Positions 7,603 to 15,653 of a stretch of 38,323 bases of DNA are shown piece by piece. A program made the translations under genes and the position numbers. This DNA comes from Myxococcales bacterium (GTDB lineage Bacteria > Myxococcota_A > UBA796 > GCA-2862545). The stretch is from assembly GCA_019634415.1 (NCBI GenBank), contig JAHQVJ010000231.1:1-38323 (forward strand), given 5' to 3'. Each line of letters starts with the position of its first letter. Within the stretch, counting starts at the first letter, position 1. The notes beneath the pieces are model-generated. The model did not search any database and had not been told where the DNA came from. It saw only the letters and a program-made list of their open reading frames with translations.

Positions 7603-9782
7603 TACGCGAGGTCCGTGGGAGACGGTGGGGCTTCGGGCGATTGCGCTGGCTGCACATCCGCAGACGCGTCGGGGGTCTCCGACGGCGCCTCGGGCGCATC
7701 CACCGTGGGCGCCGACTCCGCGACCTCGGCCGGGGCAGGATCGGGCGTCGCCGCAGGCGCTTCGGGAACAGGTGCCGATGCCTCGAACGCGCCCATCGCG
7801 GTCTTCAGCGTCTCGGCCTCCGCCCCGGTCCAGCGCACCGCAGAGGGTGCGCCCGCCACCGTGCTCCACCAGGTGGCGAGCTCCTCGTCGTCCGCCAGGG
7901 CCACGGTGCGCGCGTGCTCCTCGAGGAGCAGCAGCGGAACCGCCGCGCGCCCCTCGGCAGGAAGCTCGGCCACGTACCAGACCTCGCCGCGCTGCTCGCC
8001 GCGACGCACCAGCAGCCGCCACAGGCCACCGAGGGACGGCGCCAACGTCTGCACCGCAGGCTGGATGCGACCCTCGCGTCGGGTCGGTCCCCGCAGCACG
8101 CGATGCACGAACCAGCCATCGTCCAAGACCACCTTGGCGAGATCCACCACCTGGGCCACGCCGGGGCCACCGAAGCGCCCAGACGCTGGGGAATCCACCA
8201 GCAGCGCCCGCGTGGCCGCACCGTGGGCTGCCGCGCGCACCGCCATCGTGGTCCCCTCGGGGATCACCACGTCGGGACCCGCAGCCTCGTGCACGGCCCC
8301 TAGGAGGGTGGCCGTGCGCTCGTCGTCGATGTCCAGGCGCATGATGGGCCGCAGGGCACGATCGGGGCGTCGGAAGTCCGCCACCGCGCTGCGAATGGCC
8401 TCGGCGTCGAAGGTCTCGGCCTGGAGCGCCTGCTGCAGACGCTCTGGAGGAGGTGCCCCCGGAGCATCTGGGCTGGCCGCGGGGCCCGCCTCCGCCAACG
8501 CCGCGATCACCGCGTCGTCGTCGGCGTCCTGTGCCAACACCGAGATCCCCATGGCTTGGGCACGCTCACGCAGCTCCTCGTTGCCCGAGCCCGTCGCCAG
8601 CAGCAGCGTGCGCGAGCACAGCGCCACCAACCGCGCGGCGAGCATCTCGCTCTTGCCGGGCGGATAGGGAGCCGTGGCGTGGGGTCCCACGGTGAGCATG
8701 CGCTCGATGCCGTCGATGGTGAGCCGCAGCGTCCACAGCTTGCGATCGTCGGGCTCCTCCCGGGCCAGCACGCCCCGCCGCAGCGAGCCGATGCCGTGGC
8801 CCAGGGCCGCAGCACGCTTGGTGACTCGCTGGAGGCGATGGAAGGGCAGCTCGTCGTAGGCCGCCACCGCCACCGCGTTGCTGTTGCGAAGCTCCGCGAT
8901 GGCCGCCTTGGTTCGCTCGGCCTCCGTCAGCGCCAGGGCACGTCCCACCACACCCACCAACCAGGGGGCAGGCACGGGCTTGCCCGACGTCAGCACGTGG
9001 TGCTTCAGCGCGGCCTCCGCCAGCTCGTCGAGCCGATCGGGGTTCGCCTCGGCGAACGCGTCCATCATGCGCAGGCGAGGGCCCCGGCGCGTGGGCACGG
9101 GCTCCCCGAGCAGCACCGACAACGGATCGTCTCCGGGCGCCACCGACTGCGACGGCGTGCGCAAACCCGCCCCGCGCGCCAGCAGATCCCGCAGCGCATC
9201 GAGCTTCGCGGCTCGCTCGGCCTCGGGCGCCGCCAGCGCCACGGCCAGCTGCGCATAGGCCCGCAGCACCGTGGCTCCCGCACCCTTCGCGCCATCCGTG
9301 GCCGACATCACACCTGCCCAGTCACCGGCGTTGGCAGCCCGCCGGGCGGCCTCCACCGATCCCGGACGGCCCGTCTTCGCCGGTCGCTCCCCAGGCGCTC
9401 GCCGCTCTCCTGCAGCTCGCCGCTCCCGCTGGTCCCGTCGGCCCCGCCGATCGCGACGCTGCGCGCCGTTGACATGCGTGGGCGCCTCGGCAGAAATGCC
9501 CAGCGCCTTCAGCAAGCCGCTGACGGCGGCGATCTCCTCGTCTGCCGCCTCGGGGGGCGTGCGGCACAGCGACATCAGGGTCTTGGCTTCACCGACTGCC
9601 TTGTCATGGTCTCCGATCTGTTGGTGCAGGCGGGCGATGGTGTAGGTCGCTCGCCGGGTAGCCGACACGTTGGTCAGGTTTCGCGCTCGCCAGACGGCGA
9701 GCTCGGCCAAGAGTGCGCGACGGGCCTCGGGCGTGTGTGCATTGGCCTGTCGATCACTCCACATCTGCAGTGGATCACTCAT
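7602..9782 (-). CDS. Large cytoplasmic protein of unknown function, helical N-terminus
   Basis: A 726-aa protein with no signal peptide or membrane segment. Residues 1-100 are helical and TPR-like (ARLHQQIGDHDKAVGEAKTL). Residues about 120-165 are an extremely basic Arg/Gly/Glu linker (RRDRRGRRDQRERRAAGERR). The middle and C-terminal parts look like folded alpha/beta domains (for example IDGIERMLTVGPHATAPYPPG). The tail is acidic, Ala/Pro-rich and disordered. The family is not recognised. The start ATG has GGAG seven bases upstream and is divergent from fdhD across a 74-base gap that must hold both promoters. It is the first gene of the long minus-strand run. The basic linker could bind nucleic acid (inference only). 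Confidence 0.7.
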   Translation of the reverse strand: MSDPLQMWSDRQANAHTPEARRALLAELAVWRARNLTNVSATRRATYTIARLHQQIGDHDKAVGEAKTLMSLCRTPPEAADEEIAAVSGLLKALGISAEAPTHVNGAQRRDRRGRRDQRERRAAGERRAPGERPAKTGRPGSVEAARRAANAGDWAGVMSATDGAKGAGATVLRAYAQLAVALAAPEAERAAKLDALRDLLARGAGLRTPSQSVAPGDDPLSVLLGEPVPTRRGPRLRMMDAFAEANPDRLDELAEAALKHHVLTSGKPVPAPWLVGVVGRALALTEAERTKAAIAELRNSNAVAVAAYDELPFHRLQRVTKRAAALGHGIGSLRRGVLAREEPDDRKLWTLRLTIDGIERMLTVGPHATAPYPPGKSEMLAARLVALCSRTLLLATGSGNEELRERAQAMGISVLAQDADDDAVIAALAEAGPAASPDAPGAPPPERLQQALQAETFDAEAIRSAVADFRRPDRALRPIMRLDIDDERTATLLGAVHEAAGPDVVIPEGTTMAVRAAAHGAATRALLVDSPASGRFGGPGVAQVVDLAKVVLDDGWFVHRVLRGPTRREGRIQPAVQTLAPSLGGLWRLLVRRGEQRGEVWYVAELPAEGRAAVPLLLLEEHARTVALADDEELATWWSTVAGAPSAVRWTGAEAETLKTAMGAFEASAPVPEAPAATPDPAPAEVAESAPTVDAPEAPSETPDASADVQPAQSPEAPPSPTDLA

Positions 9783-9856
9783 CGTCGTCTCCAGACCGGT
9801 TCCGTCCGGCCGTAGCGATGCATGATACCCATAGGCACCTTGCGTGAGGCCTGTCG
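9783..9856. promoter_or_regulatory. Divergent promoter region between the 726-aa gene and fdhD
   Basis: A 74-base gap between two divergent starts must contain both promoters and ribosome sites. On the plus strand GTGAGG lies seven bases before the fdhD ATG. On the minus strand TGGAG lies seven bases before the other ATG. A TATCAT hexamer on the minus strand (around 9825) could be a -10 element, but no convincing -35 is visible. Confidence 0.4.
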
Positions 9857-10642
9857 ATGGGCGATCCCACCAGCGAACGGCCTATCGTTCGCGGACCGGC
9901 GGGCATCTCCGACCGCGACATCGTGGTAGTGGAGGAGCCCCTGGAGATCCGGGTGGAGGATCGCTCCATCGCGGTCACCATGCGCACACCCGGTCACGAC
10001 GTGGAGCTCGCAGCGGGATTCCTCCTCTCGGAGGGGATCCTCGACGGCGCAGATGACCTGGTCGCCCTCGATCACCTCTCGGGAGACGCCCACGCGAACA
10101 CCGTGGTCGCCCGAGTGTCCGGCGGCGTCGAGGCCCACCTCGAGGCCATCGAGCGCGCCAGCCGCGAGCTGTTCGCCACCAGTGCTTGCGGGATCTGCGG
10201 CAAAGTGAGCCTGGATCGCGTGGAGATCCAGAGCACCGTGACGATCCAGCCCCTCGAGCCCGACCCCGCGGTGTTGGCCGAGCTTCCCGCCACCCTGCGC
10301 ACGGCGCAGCCCACCTTCGAGCGCACCGGGGGCCTGCACGCCGCAGCCCTGGTCCACCCCGACGGCCAGCTCGAGGTGGTGCGCGAAGACATCGGACGGC
10401 ACAACGCCGTGGACAAGGTCCTGGGGTGGCGCCTCCTCCGAGACGAGGTGCCCGTGAGGAATCGGCTGCTGGTGGTGAGCGGCAGAGCTGGCTTCGAGAT
10501 CGTGCAGAAGGCCCGGGTGGCCGGGATCCCCGTCGTGGCCGCCATCGGCGCGGCCTCGTCCCTGGCGGTGGATCTCGCCGCAGCCACGGGCATCGCCCTC
10601 ATCGGCTTCCTGCGCGCCGATCGCTGGACCCGGTACACGTGA
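9857..10642 (+). CDS. fdhD: Formate dehydrogenase sulfurtransferase accessory protein FdhD
   Basis: A 261-aa cytoplasmic protein that passes sulfur from a cysteine desulfurase to the molybdenum cofactor so that formate dehydrogenases become active. The paired cysteines are present as SACGICGK (Cys111 and Cys114). The family motifs TPGHDVELAAGFLLSEGI, TGGLHAAAL, REDIGRHNAVDKVLG and VVSGRAGFEIVQKA are all intact. The ATG has GAGG seven bases upstream. It is followed by two genes with 4-base overlaps. No formate dehydrogenase subunit is in the window. FdhD could also serve related Mo/W-bisPGD enzymes; it is not expected to serve the CoxL-type hydroxylase at 19982-22333, whose cofactor is matured differently. 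Confidence 0.95.
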   Translation: MGDPTSERPIVRGPAGISDRDIVVVEEPLEIRVEDRSIAVTMRTPGHDVELAAGFLLSEGILDGADDLVALDHLSGDAHANTVVARVSGGVEAHLEAIERASRELFATSACGICGKVSLDRVEIQSTVTIQPLEPDPAVLAELPATLRTAQPTFERTGGLHAAALVHPDGQLEVVREDIGRHNAVDKVLGWRLLRDEVPVRNRLLVVSGRAGFEIVQKARVAGIPVVAAIGAASSLAVDLAAATGIALIGFLRADRWTRYT

Positions 10643-11463
10643 GCGACGCGGACCTGCCCGAGTGGATCGAAGAGCGCCTCGGCCCCGTCGTGCTGCTGGA
10701 CGTCCGCAGCCGGGCCTACCGGATCCAGCCGCGGTGGGGCCCCATCGTGTGGATCAAGCACCTCCGCGCGGGGCGCGCCTGGGCTCAGGCGGACCGCGCC
10801 TATCGCCGCGTGACGCCCCGACTGCGGGAGGCCGGACTGTCCGTGCCGAGGCGACTCGATCGCTGGCCCGAGCAGCACGCCCTGGTGCTCTCCGATCAGC
10901 CGGGACGCAGCGCTCGCCTCACCGACGCGCCCGAGATCTTCGCCGCCGCCGGTGCAGGGCTGGCCCTGCTGCACCGCCTCCCCTGTCCCGAGGACCCCGT
11001 TCCGCTACCCGAGGCGCTGCTCCAGCGAGCCCGGGCCTGGGCCGATCGACAAGGGGCCCCCCGTGCCGTGGGCCAGAAGGTCGTCGAGCTGGTTCGGACC
11101 CACGCGGCCGATCTCGACACGCCTCGAGTGTGGTGCCATCGTGACTTCCAGCCCCAGAACTGGCTCATCGACGGCCGTGGTGCCTGGGGACTCCTGGACT
11201 TCGAGCACACCCGACCCGACCATCCGCTGGTGGACTGGGTCCGACTCGAGGCGCGCGGCTGGAGCCCTGCTCAGAAGGCAGCCTTCGAGGAGGCCTACGG
11301 AGCACCCGACCACGTGGCGCTGCGCTGCATGCTCGCCATCTACGGCTTGGCCACGCTGGCATGGGCCCGCAAGCACCGCGACGTCTCCCTCGTGGAGGTG
11401 GGCCGAGCCGCCCTGCAGCGAGCGGGGATCGCTGGTGCCGGCTGGGATAGACCCCCTCCATGA
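10639..11463 (+). CDS. APH-family phosphotransferase-like protein
   Basis: A 274-aa cytoplasmic protein with the aminoglycoside phosphotransferase / choline kinase fold. The catalytic loop WCHRDFQPQNWLID contains the HxD and Asn, and LLDFEHTRPDHPLVDW supplies the metal-binding DFE-type aspartate. The N-terminal lobe (IVWIKHLRAG) carries a possible ATP-binding lysine. Substrate is unknown; members of this fold phosphorylate drugs, sugars, choline and others, so a resistance call is not justified. The GTG at 10639 overlaps the fdhD stop (GTGA), so the two are translationally coupled. No separate ribosome site is seen. Confidence 0.8.
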   Translation: MSDADLPEWIEERLGPVVLLDVRSRAYRIQPRWGPIVWIKHLRAGRAWAQADRAYRRVTPRLREAGLSVPRRLDRWPEQHALVLSDQPGRSARLTDAPEIFAAAGAGLALLHRLPCPEDPVPLPEALLQRARAWADRQGAPRAVGQKVVELVRTHAADLDTPRVWCHRDFQPQNWLIDGRGAWGLLDFEHTRPDHPLVDWVRLEARGWSPAQKAAFEEAYGAPDHVALRCMLAIYGLATLAWARKHRDVSLVEVGRAALQRAGIAGAGWDRPPP

Positions 11464-12575
11464 CCCCCAACGATCCGCCGATCGCCGTGGGCTCGGCACG
11501 CAACCTGATCCGAGCCTTGCTGGGTCTCGGAGTGGCCCTACTGCTCTTCCTTTGCTCGGGGGGCATCGAGGGGCAGGGGCCGGGAGTGCTGGAGGTCGCA
11601 GGGGTCGCGGTCGGCACGTGGGCGGCCTGGGTGGCCTGCCAGCGTGGAGAGGGGCCCGATCGACCCTCGCTGCGCTGGCTCACCTTCGGTACCTGGGGGC
11701 TCTTCGCCGGCTCGCTGCTGTACCGCACCGCGAGCCCCTGGATCGAGGCGCTGGATCTGGTGCTCCAGGCCCCCTTCGTGATCGCCTACGGTGCGCTGGT
11801 CTTCAGCCACATCCGACCCGACGACCACGATCTGCAGCGGCGGGTGCAGATCGACGCCGCCCTGCTCGGTACCTCCCTCTTCGCCTTGTGGATCGTCGCC
11901 TTCCTGGAGGGCACACGCGACGTGGCCACCTCCACCCCGGCAGGGATCCTCTACGTGATCGCCGGACTGTCGGCCGTGGTGGGGGGCATCGCCCTGGGGC
12001 TGCGGCTCCCCGACACGCTGCGAGCCCTTCGCCCGAACCCACTGCACGAGAGCTGGCTGCAGGGGGCGGAGCGCGATGGATGGACGGTGCTGCAGGACAC
12101 CACACCCATCTGGGAGGCGGAGGTCACGGACCTGCCCCACCCCACGCGGATCCGCATCGAGCGCGACCCCGTGCCCGCCCGCACCTCCATCGAGGTGGAG
12201 CTGCCCGAGCTCACGGGCGTGCGCCTGTCTCGCCGCACCGACACGGACGGCGAGGGCGCAGCCCTGGGAGACGTGGTGCTGGACGCCACCGTCTTCGCGG
12301 AGGGAGACGTGAAGGCCGTGAAGAAGGCCTTCGCCCGAGCCAGGCCCATGTGGCACAACGTGCTGCACACCTGGCGCGCGACCGTCGAGGAGGGGCGCCT
12401 CGAGGTCACCTTCGACGGCAGCATTCCCCATCCCGACTGGATCGGCGCCGCCGACGACACCGAGCCCGACGAGGTGTTGAAGACCCTTCTCACCCAGATC
12501 GCAGCGGTGTCGGAGTCGGTGAAGCCCAAGCGGCGGCGCAAGAAGGCGTCCAAGCAGCAGACCGCTCAGAGCTGA
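11460..12575 (+). CDS. Integral membrane protein with basic cytoplasmic tail
   Basis: A 371-aa protein. The N-terminal 175 residues hold about six hydrophobic helices (for example ALLGLGVALLLFLC and ALLGTSLFALWIVAFL). The next 180 residues form a soluble alpha/beta-looking domain, and the last 20 are very basic (KPKRRRKKASKQQ), expected to lie in the cytoplasm by the positive-inside rule. I do not recognise the family. The ATG overlaps the stop of the kinase-like gene (ATGA), so the gene belongs to the fdhD operon. A functional link to formate dehydrogenase or to the kinase is only suggested by this linkage. It ends 24 bases from a convergent gene. Confidence 0.68.
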   Translation: MTPNDPPIAVGSARNLIRALLGLGVALLLFLCSGGIEGQGPGVLEVAGVAVGTWAAWVACQRGEGPDRPSLRWLTFGTWGLFAGSLLYRTASPWIEALDLVLQAPFVIAYGALVFSHIRPDDHDLQRRVQIDAALLGTSLFALWIVAFLEGTRDVATSTPAGILYVIAGLSAVVGGIALGLRLPDTLRALRPNPLHESWLQGAERDGWTVLQDTTPIWEAEVTDLPHPTRIRIERDPVPARTSIEVELPELTGVRLSRRTDTDGEGAALGDVVLDATVFAEGDVKAVKKAFARARPMWHNVLHTWRATVEEGRLEVTFDGSIPHPDWIGAADDTEPDEVLKTLLTQIAAVSESVKPKRRRKKASKQQTAQS

Positions 12576-12599
12576 TCGAGGGGCCTGCGGGGCGTCGGC

Positions 12600-13190
12600 C
12601 TACAGCTCGGAGCACTGCCCCTCGCTGCTGCTCGTCTCGTTGTCGGCGCCAGTGGGCTCCTGCTCGTTGCCCGCACACTGCAGGTTCCCGTCGATGGTGT
12701 TCCCCGTCACGTCGATCGAGCCGAGGTTGTCCATCAGCTGCACGTTGCCACCGATCACGCTGGCGCTCACCACCACCGAGCCGACGGTCCGCGCGACGCT
12801 GATCCCCCCGTCCACCTCGAGCCCGTCGAGCACCACGGAGCCCGCGTCGTCGACCTGCACGTTGCCGGTGATCACCGATCCCGACAGGTCCACGCTCGCG
12901 GCACCCTCGGCCTGCACGCTGCCGTCCACCGTGATGTTGGTGGCCACGAGATCCGTACCCGGTCGCACCGTCAGGTTGCCCTTCACCGTGGCGTTCTCGA
13001 CCACGCAGTCCTCGCCACCGGCCACCAGGTCGTCCACGATCACGTCCGCCAACGAGCCGGTGCAGTCCTCGTTCTCCGCGTCCACCTCGTTCCCACCCGG
13101 CGTGACCTCACCCCGCACGTCCCCGTCGTTCACCCCGTCCACGGACGAGCACCCCATCGCCAGTGCCAACAACCCGATGTCGATCCTCAT
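12600..13190 (-). CDS. Lipoprotein with beta-helix-like repeats
   Basis: A 196-aa protein. The ATG at 13190 is chosen because of GGGAGG five bases upstream and because it opens a lipoprotein signal with lipobox LAMGC (Cys14). Residues about 55-175 contain six or so units of about 20 residues of the type 'xVxGNVxVxxxxSVxLxG' (VKGNLTV, VDGSVQA, ITGNVQV, IGGNVQL, IDGNLQC), predicted to stack as a right-handed parallel beta-helix. The tail ends NLQCAGN...EGQCSEL, whose two cysteines may cap the solenoid. A surface or periplasmic location is expected; the ligand is unknown. It lies 91 bases after another lipoprotein gene in the same orientation. Confidence 0.75.
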   Translation of the reverse strand: MRIDIGLLALAMGCSSVDGVNDGDVRGEVTPGGNEVDAENEDCTGSLADVIVDDLVAGGEDCVVENATVKGNLTVRPGTDLVATNITVDGSVQAEGAASVDLSGSVITGNVQVDDAGSVVLDGLEVDGGISVARTVGSVVVSASVIGGNVQLMDNLGSIDVTGNTIDGNLQCAGNEQEPTGADNETSSSEGQCSEL

Positions 13191-13281
13191 GTGACCTCCC
13201 TCGACTGCGAAGAGCCAGTGCAGCAGGCAGCCCACGCCCGCAAGGCGTCGCCTGGTGCTGCGTTGTCCCCACTGAATGCGT

Positions 13282-13965
13282 CTAGGGGCCAACCCAGGTC
13301 ACAGAAATTTCGCCCTCGTAGTCCTCGGTGAGGAACGTGCGCCGCTCGAACGTGAGCACCAGGTCGCTGGTGCCCTTCACGGTGAACCCGTCGAAGGAAT
13401 CCACCCAGGGCTTTCCGACCACGCCGAAGTCGTTGCCGCCCACGTCGCCCAGCACCTCGAAGGTCACGGGGTTCACGTTGCCGGCGAGGGTGCCGCCGAT
13501 GGGCGCGTTGAGGGTGAGGGCCGCCCAGAGGTTCAGGGGCGGCCAGGTGCACTCGAAGGTGCCCGAGACGTGCTCCGTGGCCGTCTGATCCACCACCAGC
13601 TCCGCGTCGCCGTCGCAGCGCGCCGAGCCACCGATCAAGGGGATCAGCGACTCGTAGTGGATGACGATGGAGCCCTCGTAGCGACCGTCCAGCACCGGCC
13701 CTGCCGGGGTCGTTCCCCCGGTATCGCCGGTGGTGGCCGTGGGCGTGGGCGTGGTCTTCTTGGAGGTGGTGGAGCCCGTGTCGGTGGTCTCGCCGTCCGT
13801 GTCCGGGTCCGTGGTGGGATCGAGCGGGGTCTGATCCGTGCCCGTGTCGGTGGTGACGGAGTCGCTGTCGGCATCGTCTCCGAAGTAGGACAAACCCGTG
13901 CATCCTCCCCCGACAACCGCCCAGATGACGAATGCTGCGCGCGTGCGCGGTGTGGTCCGCCGCAT
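13282..13965 (-). CDS. Lipoprotein with Thr/Asp-rich stalk and C-terminal beta domain
   Basis: A 227-aa protein. The start ATG at 13965 follows GGGGG six bases upstream and opens a signal (RAAFVIWAVVGGGC) with lipidation at Cys22. Residues about 28-85 are a Thr/Asp/Gly-rich, Pro-containing stalk with repeated DTG, TTD and DPTTD words, presumably disordered. Residues about 88-227 form a beta-rich domain (YEGSIVIHYESLIPLIGGSA, SGTFECTWPPLNLWAALTL) with two cysteines. Asp/Thr-rich stalks after lipoprotein signals are common on surface proteins of Myxococcota. The family is not recognised. Confidence 0.75.
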   Translation of the reverse strand: MRRTTPRTRAAFVIWAVVGGGCTGLSYFGDDADSDSVTTDTGTDQTPLDPTTDPDTDGETTDTGSTTSKKTTPTPTATTGDTGGTTPAGPVLDGRYEGSIVIHYESLIPLIGGSARCDGDAELVVDQTATEHVSGTFECTWPPLNLWAALTLNAPIGGTLAGNVNPVTFEVLGDVGGNDFGVVGKPWVDSFDGFTVKGTSDLVLTFERRTFLTEDYEGEISVTWVGP

Positions 13966-14055
13966 CCAAACCCCCACAGAACCCGGCCATCTTACCTCGA
14001 CGTTCGGGCGCCGGTTGCCCTGAAGCATCCGACCTTGGCGATCGATGCACCCTGG

Positions 14056-14301
14056 GTGCAGACCTCTCCCCCGACCCTCGATGACACCCTGGCTCGCCTG
14101 AAGCTGGGCCCCGACGACGAGATGCACCTGGAGCCCATGGAGGACGATCAGTCCCTGCTGGTGCTCGTGGTGCGGTCGATCCGGCTGGCGGAGGCCTGCG
14201 AGCGCGCGGGGCTGGTCCGGCGGGAGCCAAGGCTGCGAGGCCGTCCGCTACAGGCCCTGGACTACCTGGAGTTCGTCTGCCCCGTCGTCGTCACGCACTG
14301 A
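14056..14301 (+). CDS. Small acidic protein of unknown function (81 aa, start uncertain)
   Basis: A protein-like frame with almost all third positions G or C: LDDTLARLKLGPDDEMHLEP, then SLLVLVVRSIRLAEACERAG. It fills the gap between a divergent lipoprotein gene and the convergent acyltransferase gene, which ends 11 bases beyond its stop. No Shine-Dalgarno is visible. GTG at 14056 is the nearest start that keeps the conserved-looking part; TTG at 14035 is another choice. There is no signal peptide and no recognised domain. The codon bias argues for a real gene. Confidence 0.5.
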   Translation: MQTSPPTLDDTLARLKLGPDDEMHLEPMEDDQSLLVLVVRSIRLAEACERAGLVRREPRLRGRPLQALDYLEFVCPVVVTH

Positions 14302-14312
14302 CGATACGCGCC

Positions 14313-15653
14313 TCAGAAGGCGAAGTACAGGAAGTCGGCGTCCGTCGGACGCCACATCACGAATACCGCCAGCAGCATCCACGAGGTGCCCAGCACCTGC
14401 AGCGGCAGCGCAAAGCGCCCCTCGGGATCGAAGCGATCCGCCACCCACTGGCCCAGCCCCAAGGGCGCCGCCATCGCCACGGCCAGCCCCAGGATCGAGG
14501 CCGCCGCCACGCCTTCCTCCCAGGTGCCCTGCCAGAACGGACGCATCAGGTGACCCCACAGACGCACGGGCTCTGGCTCCCGGAACACCAGCGCGCCCAC
14601 CCAGCCCACCGAGGCCAGGTACGTCGCCGACAGCAGCGGCCGCAGCCGGCGATCTCGCCAGACGGGCAGCGCCTCGAGCGCCACGTAGACCGCCGTGGCC
14701 GACGCGTGCAGCGCTCCGAACAGCAGGAAGTTCCACCCCGCGCCGTGCCAGATCCCCATGAGGAAGAGTGCTGCCGCCGTCGCCCAGATCCGCCGGACCC
14801 GTCCCGGCGTGCCCCCACCCAGCAGGGCCGTCAGCAGATGGTCGCGCACGAAGCGGGTGACGGTGCGGTGCCAGCGTGCCCAGAACTCAGATGTGGTGGC
14901 CGCCCGCCACGGGGCGTCGAAGTTCTTGGACAGCCGCACGCCCAGCAACAGCGCGGCTCCGCGCGCCAGATCGGTGTAGCCGGACAGATCGGCGTAGACC
15001 TGCACCATGAACGCCGCCGCAGCCGCCCACACGATGGGTCCGCCCGGCTCGTGCAGCGCGAACGCCCGATCCACCCAGGGATCGAGGGTGTCCGAGACCA
15101 CCAGCTTCTGAAAGGCACCCCAGGCGAGCAGCACGATGCCGGCCCGCAGCTGTGCTGCGGTGGCCACACCGCGCGCCTCGAGCTGCGGCATCAGCTCCTT
15201 GGCCCGCTCCACCGGTCCCGCCACCAGCTGGGGGAAGAAGGCCACGAACTGCAGCACGTCCACTGGCGAGGTGCGCGCCTGGATCCGGCCCTGCGACACG
15301 TCCAGCACGTAGCCGAGGCTCTGCAGCGCGTAGAACGACAGCCCTAGCGGAACCCACACCGGCAGCCCCGCCAACGGCCCCAGGAACTTGAACCACAGCA
15401 GCAGCCCCACGTCCTTGGCCACCGCCAGGGCCACCCAGCCACGCGAGTCCTCCGAGCGTGCAGCAGCCAGGGCGATCGCCCAGTCGGAGACCCCCACGCC
15501 GAACAGGAGCAAGACCAGCGCGGGCTGATCCCAGCCGTAGAACAGCACCGAGCCCAGCAGCAGCACGCTGGGGCGCATCGAAGCCGGCACCACCCGATGC
15601 AGGGCCACGATCGCTGCCAGGAGCAACGGAAACCCTGGGTGCACGAAGCTCAA
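14313..15653 (-). CDS. MBOAT-family membrane-bound O-acyltransferase (AlgI-like)
   Basis: A 446-aa polytopic protein of about ten to twelve membrane helices that would transfer acyl (usually acetyl) groups across the inner membrane onto a polysaccharide or other envelope acceptor. Diagnostic segments are PLGLSFYALQSLGYVLDV, FFPQLVAGPVERA, FWARWHRTVTRFVRD and FLMGIWHGAGWNFLLFG, the last with the conserved MBOAT histidine. The TTG at 15653 overlaps the upstream stop (TTGA) and gives MSFVHPGF, which fits the usual MLFNSxxF start of AlgI proteins; a GTG at 15644 is the alternative. It is cotranscribed with an SGNH-like protein, the common pairing for acyl transfer. The acceptor is unknown. Confidence 0.88.
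   Translation of the reverse strand: MSFVHPGFPLLLAAIVALHRVVPASMRPSVLLLGSVLFYGWDQPALVLLLFGVGVSDWAIALAAARSEDSRGWVALAVAKDVGLLLWFKFLGPLAGLPVWVPLGLSFYALQSLGYVLDVSQGRIQARTSPVDVLQFVAFFPQLVAGPVERAKELMPQLEARGVATAAQLRAGIVLLAWGAFQKLVVSDTLDPWVDRAFALHEPGGPIVWAAAAAFMVQVYADLSGYTDLARGAALLLGVRLSKNFDAPWRAATTSEFWARWHRTVTRFVRDHLLTALLGGGTPGRVRRIWATAAALFLMGIWHGAGWNFLLFGALHASATAVYVALEALPVWRDRRLRPLLSATYLASVGWVGALVFREPEPVRLWGHLMRPFWQGTWEEGVAAASILGLAVAMAAPLGLGQWVADRFDPEGRFALPLQVLGTSWMLLAVFVMWRPTDADFLYFAF

Noticed and set aside
4052..8344. 1430-codon open frame on the plus strand
   Set aside because: GC-rich antisense shadow of the selA to MORN-like genes; the product is Arg/His/Pro/Gln-rich with no domain.
10639..11463. 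Aminoglycoside resistance gene
   Set aside because: The fold is shared by many kinases, and the gene is embedded in an fdhD operon. Nothing in the sequence points to drug phosphorylation.
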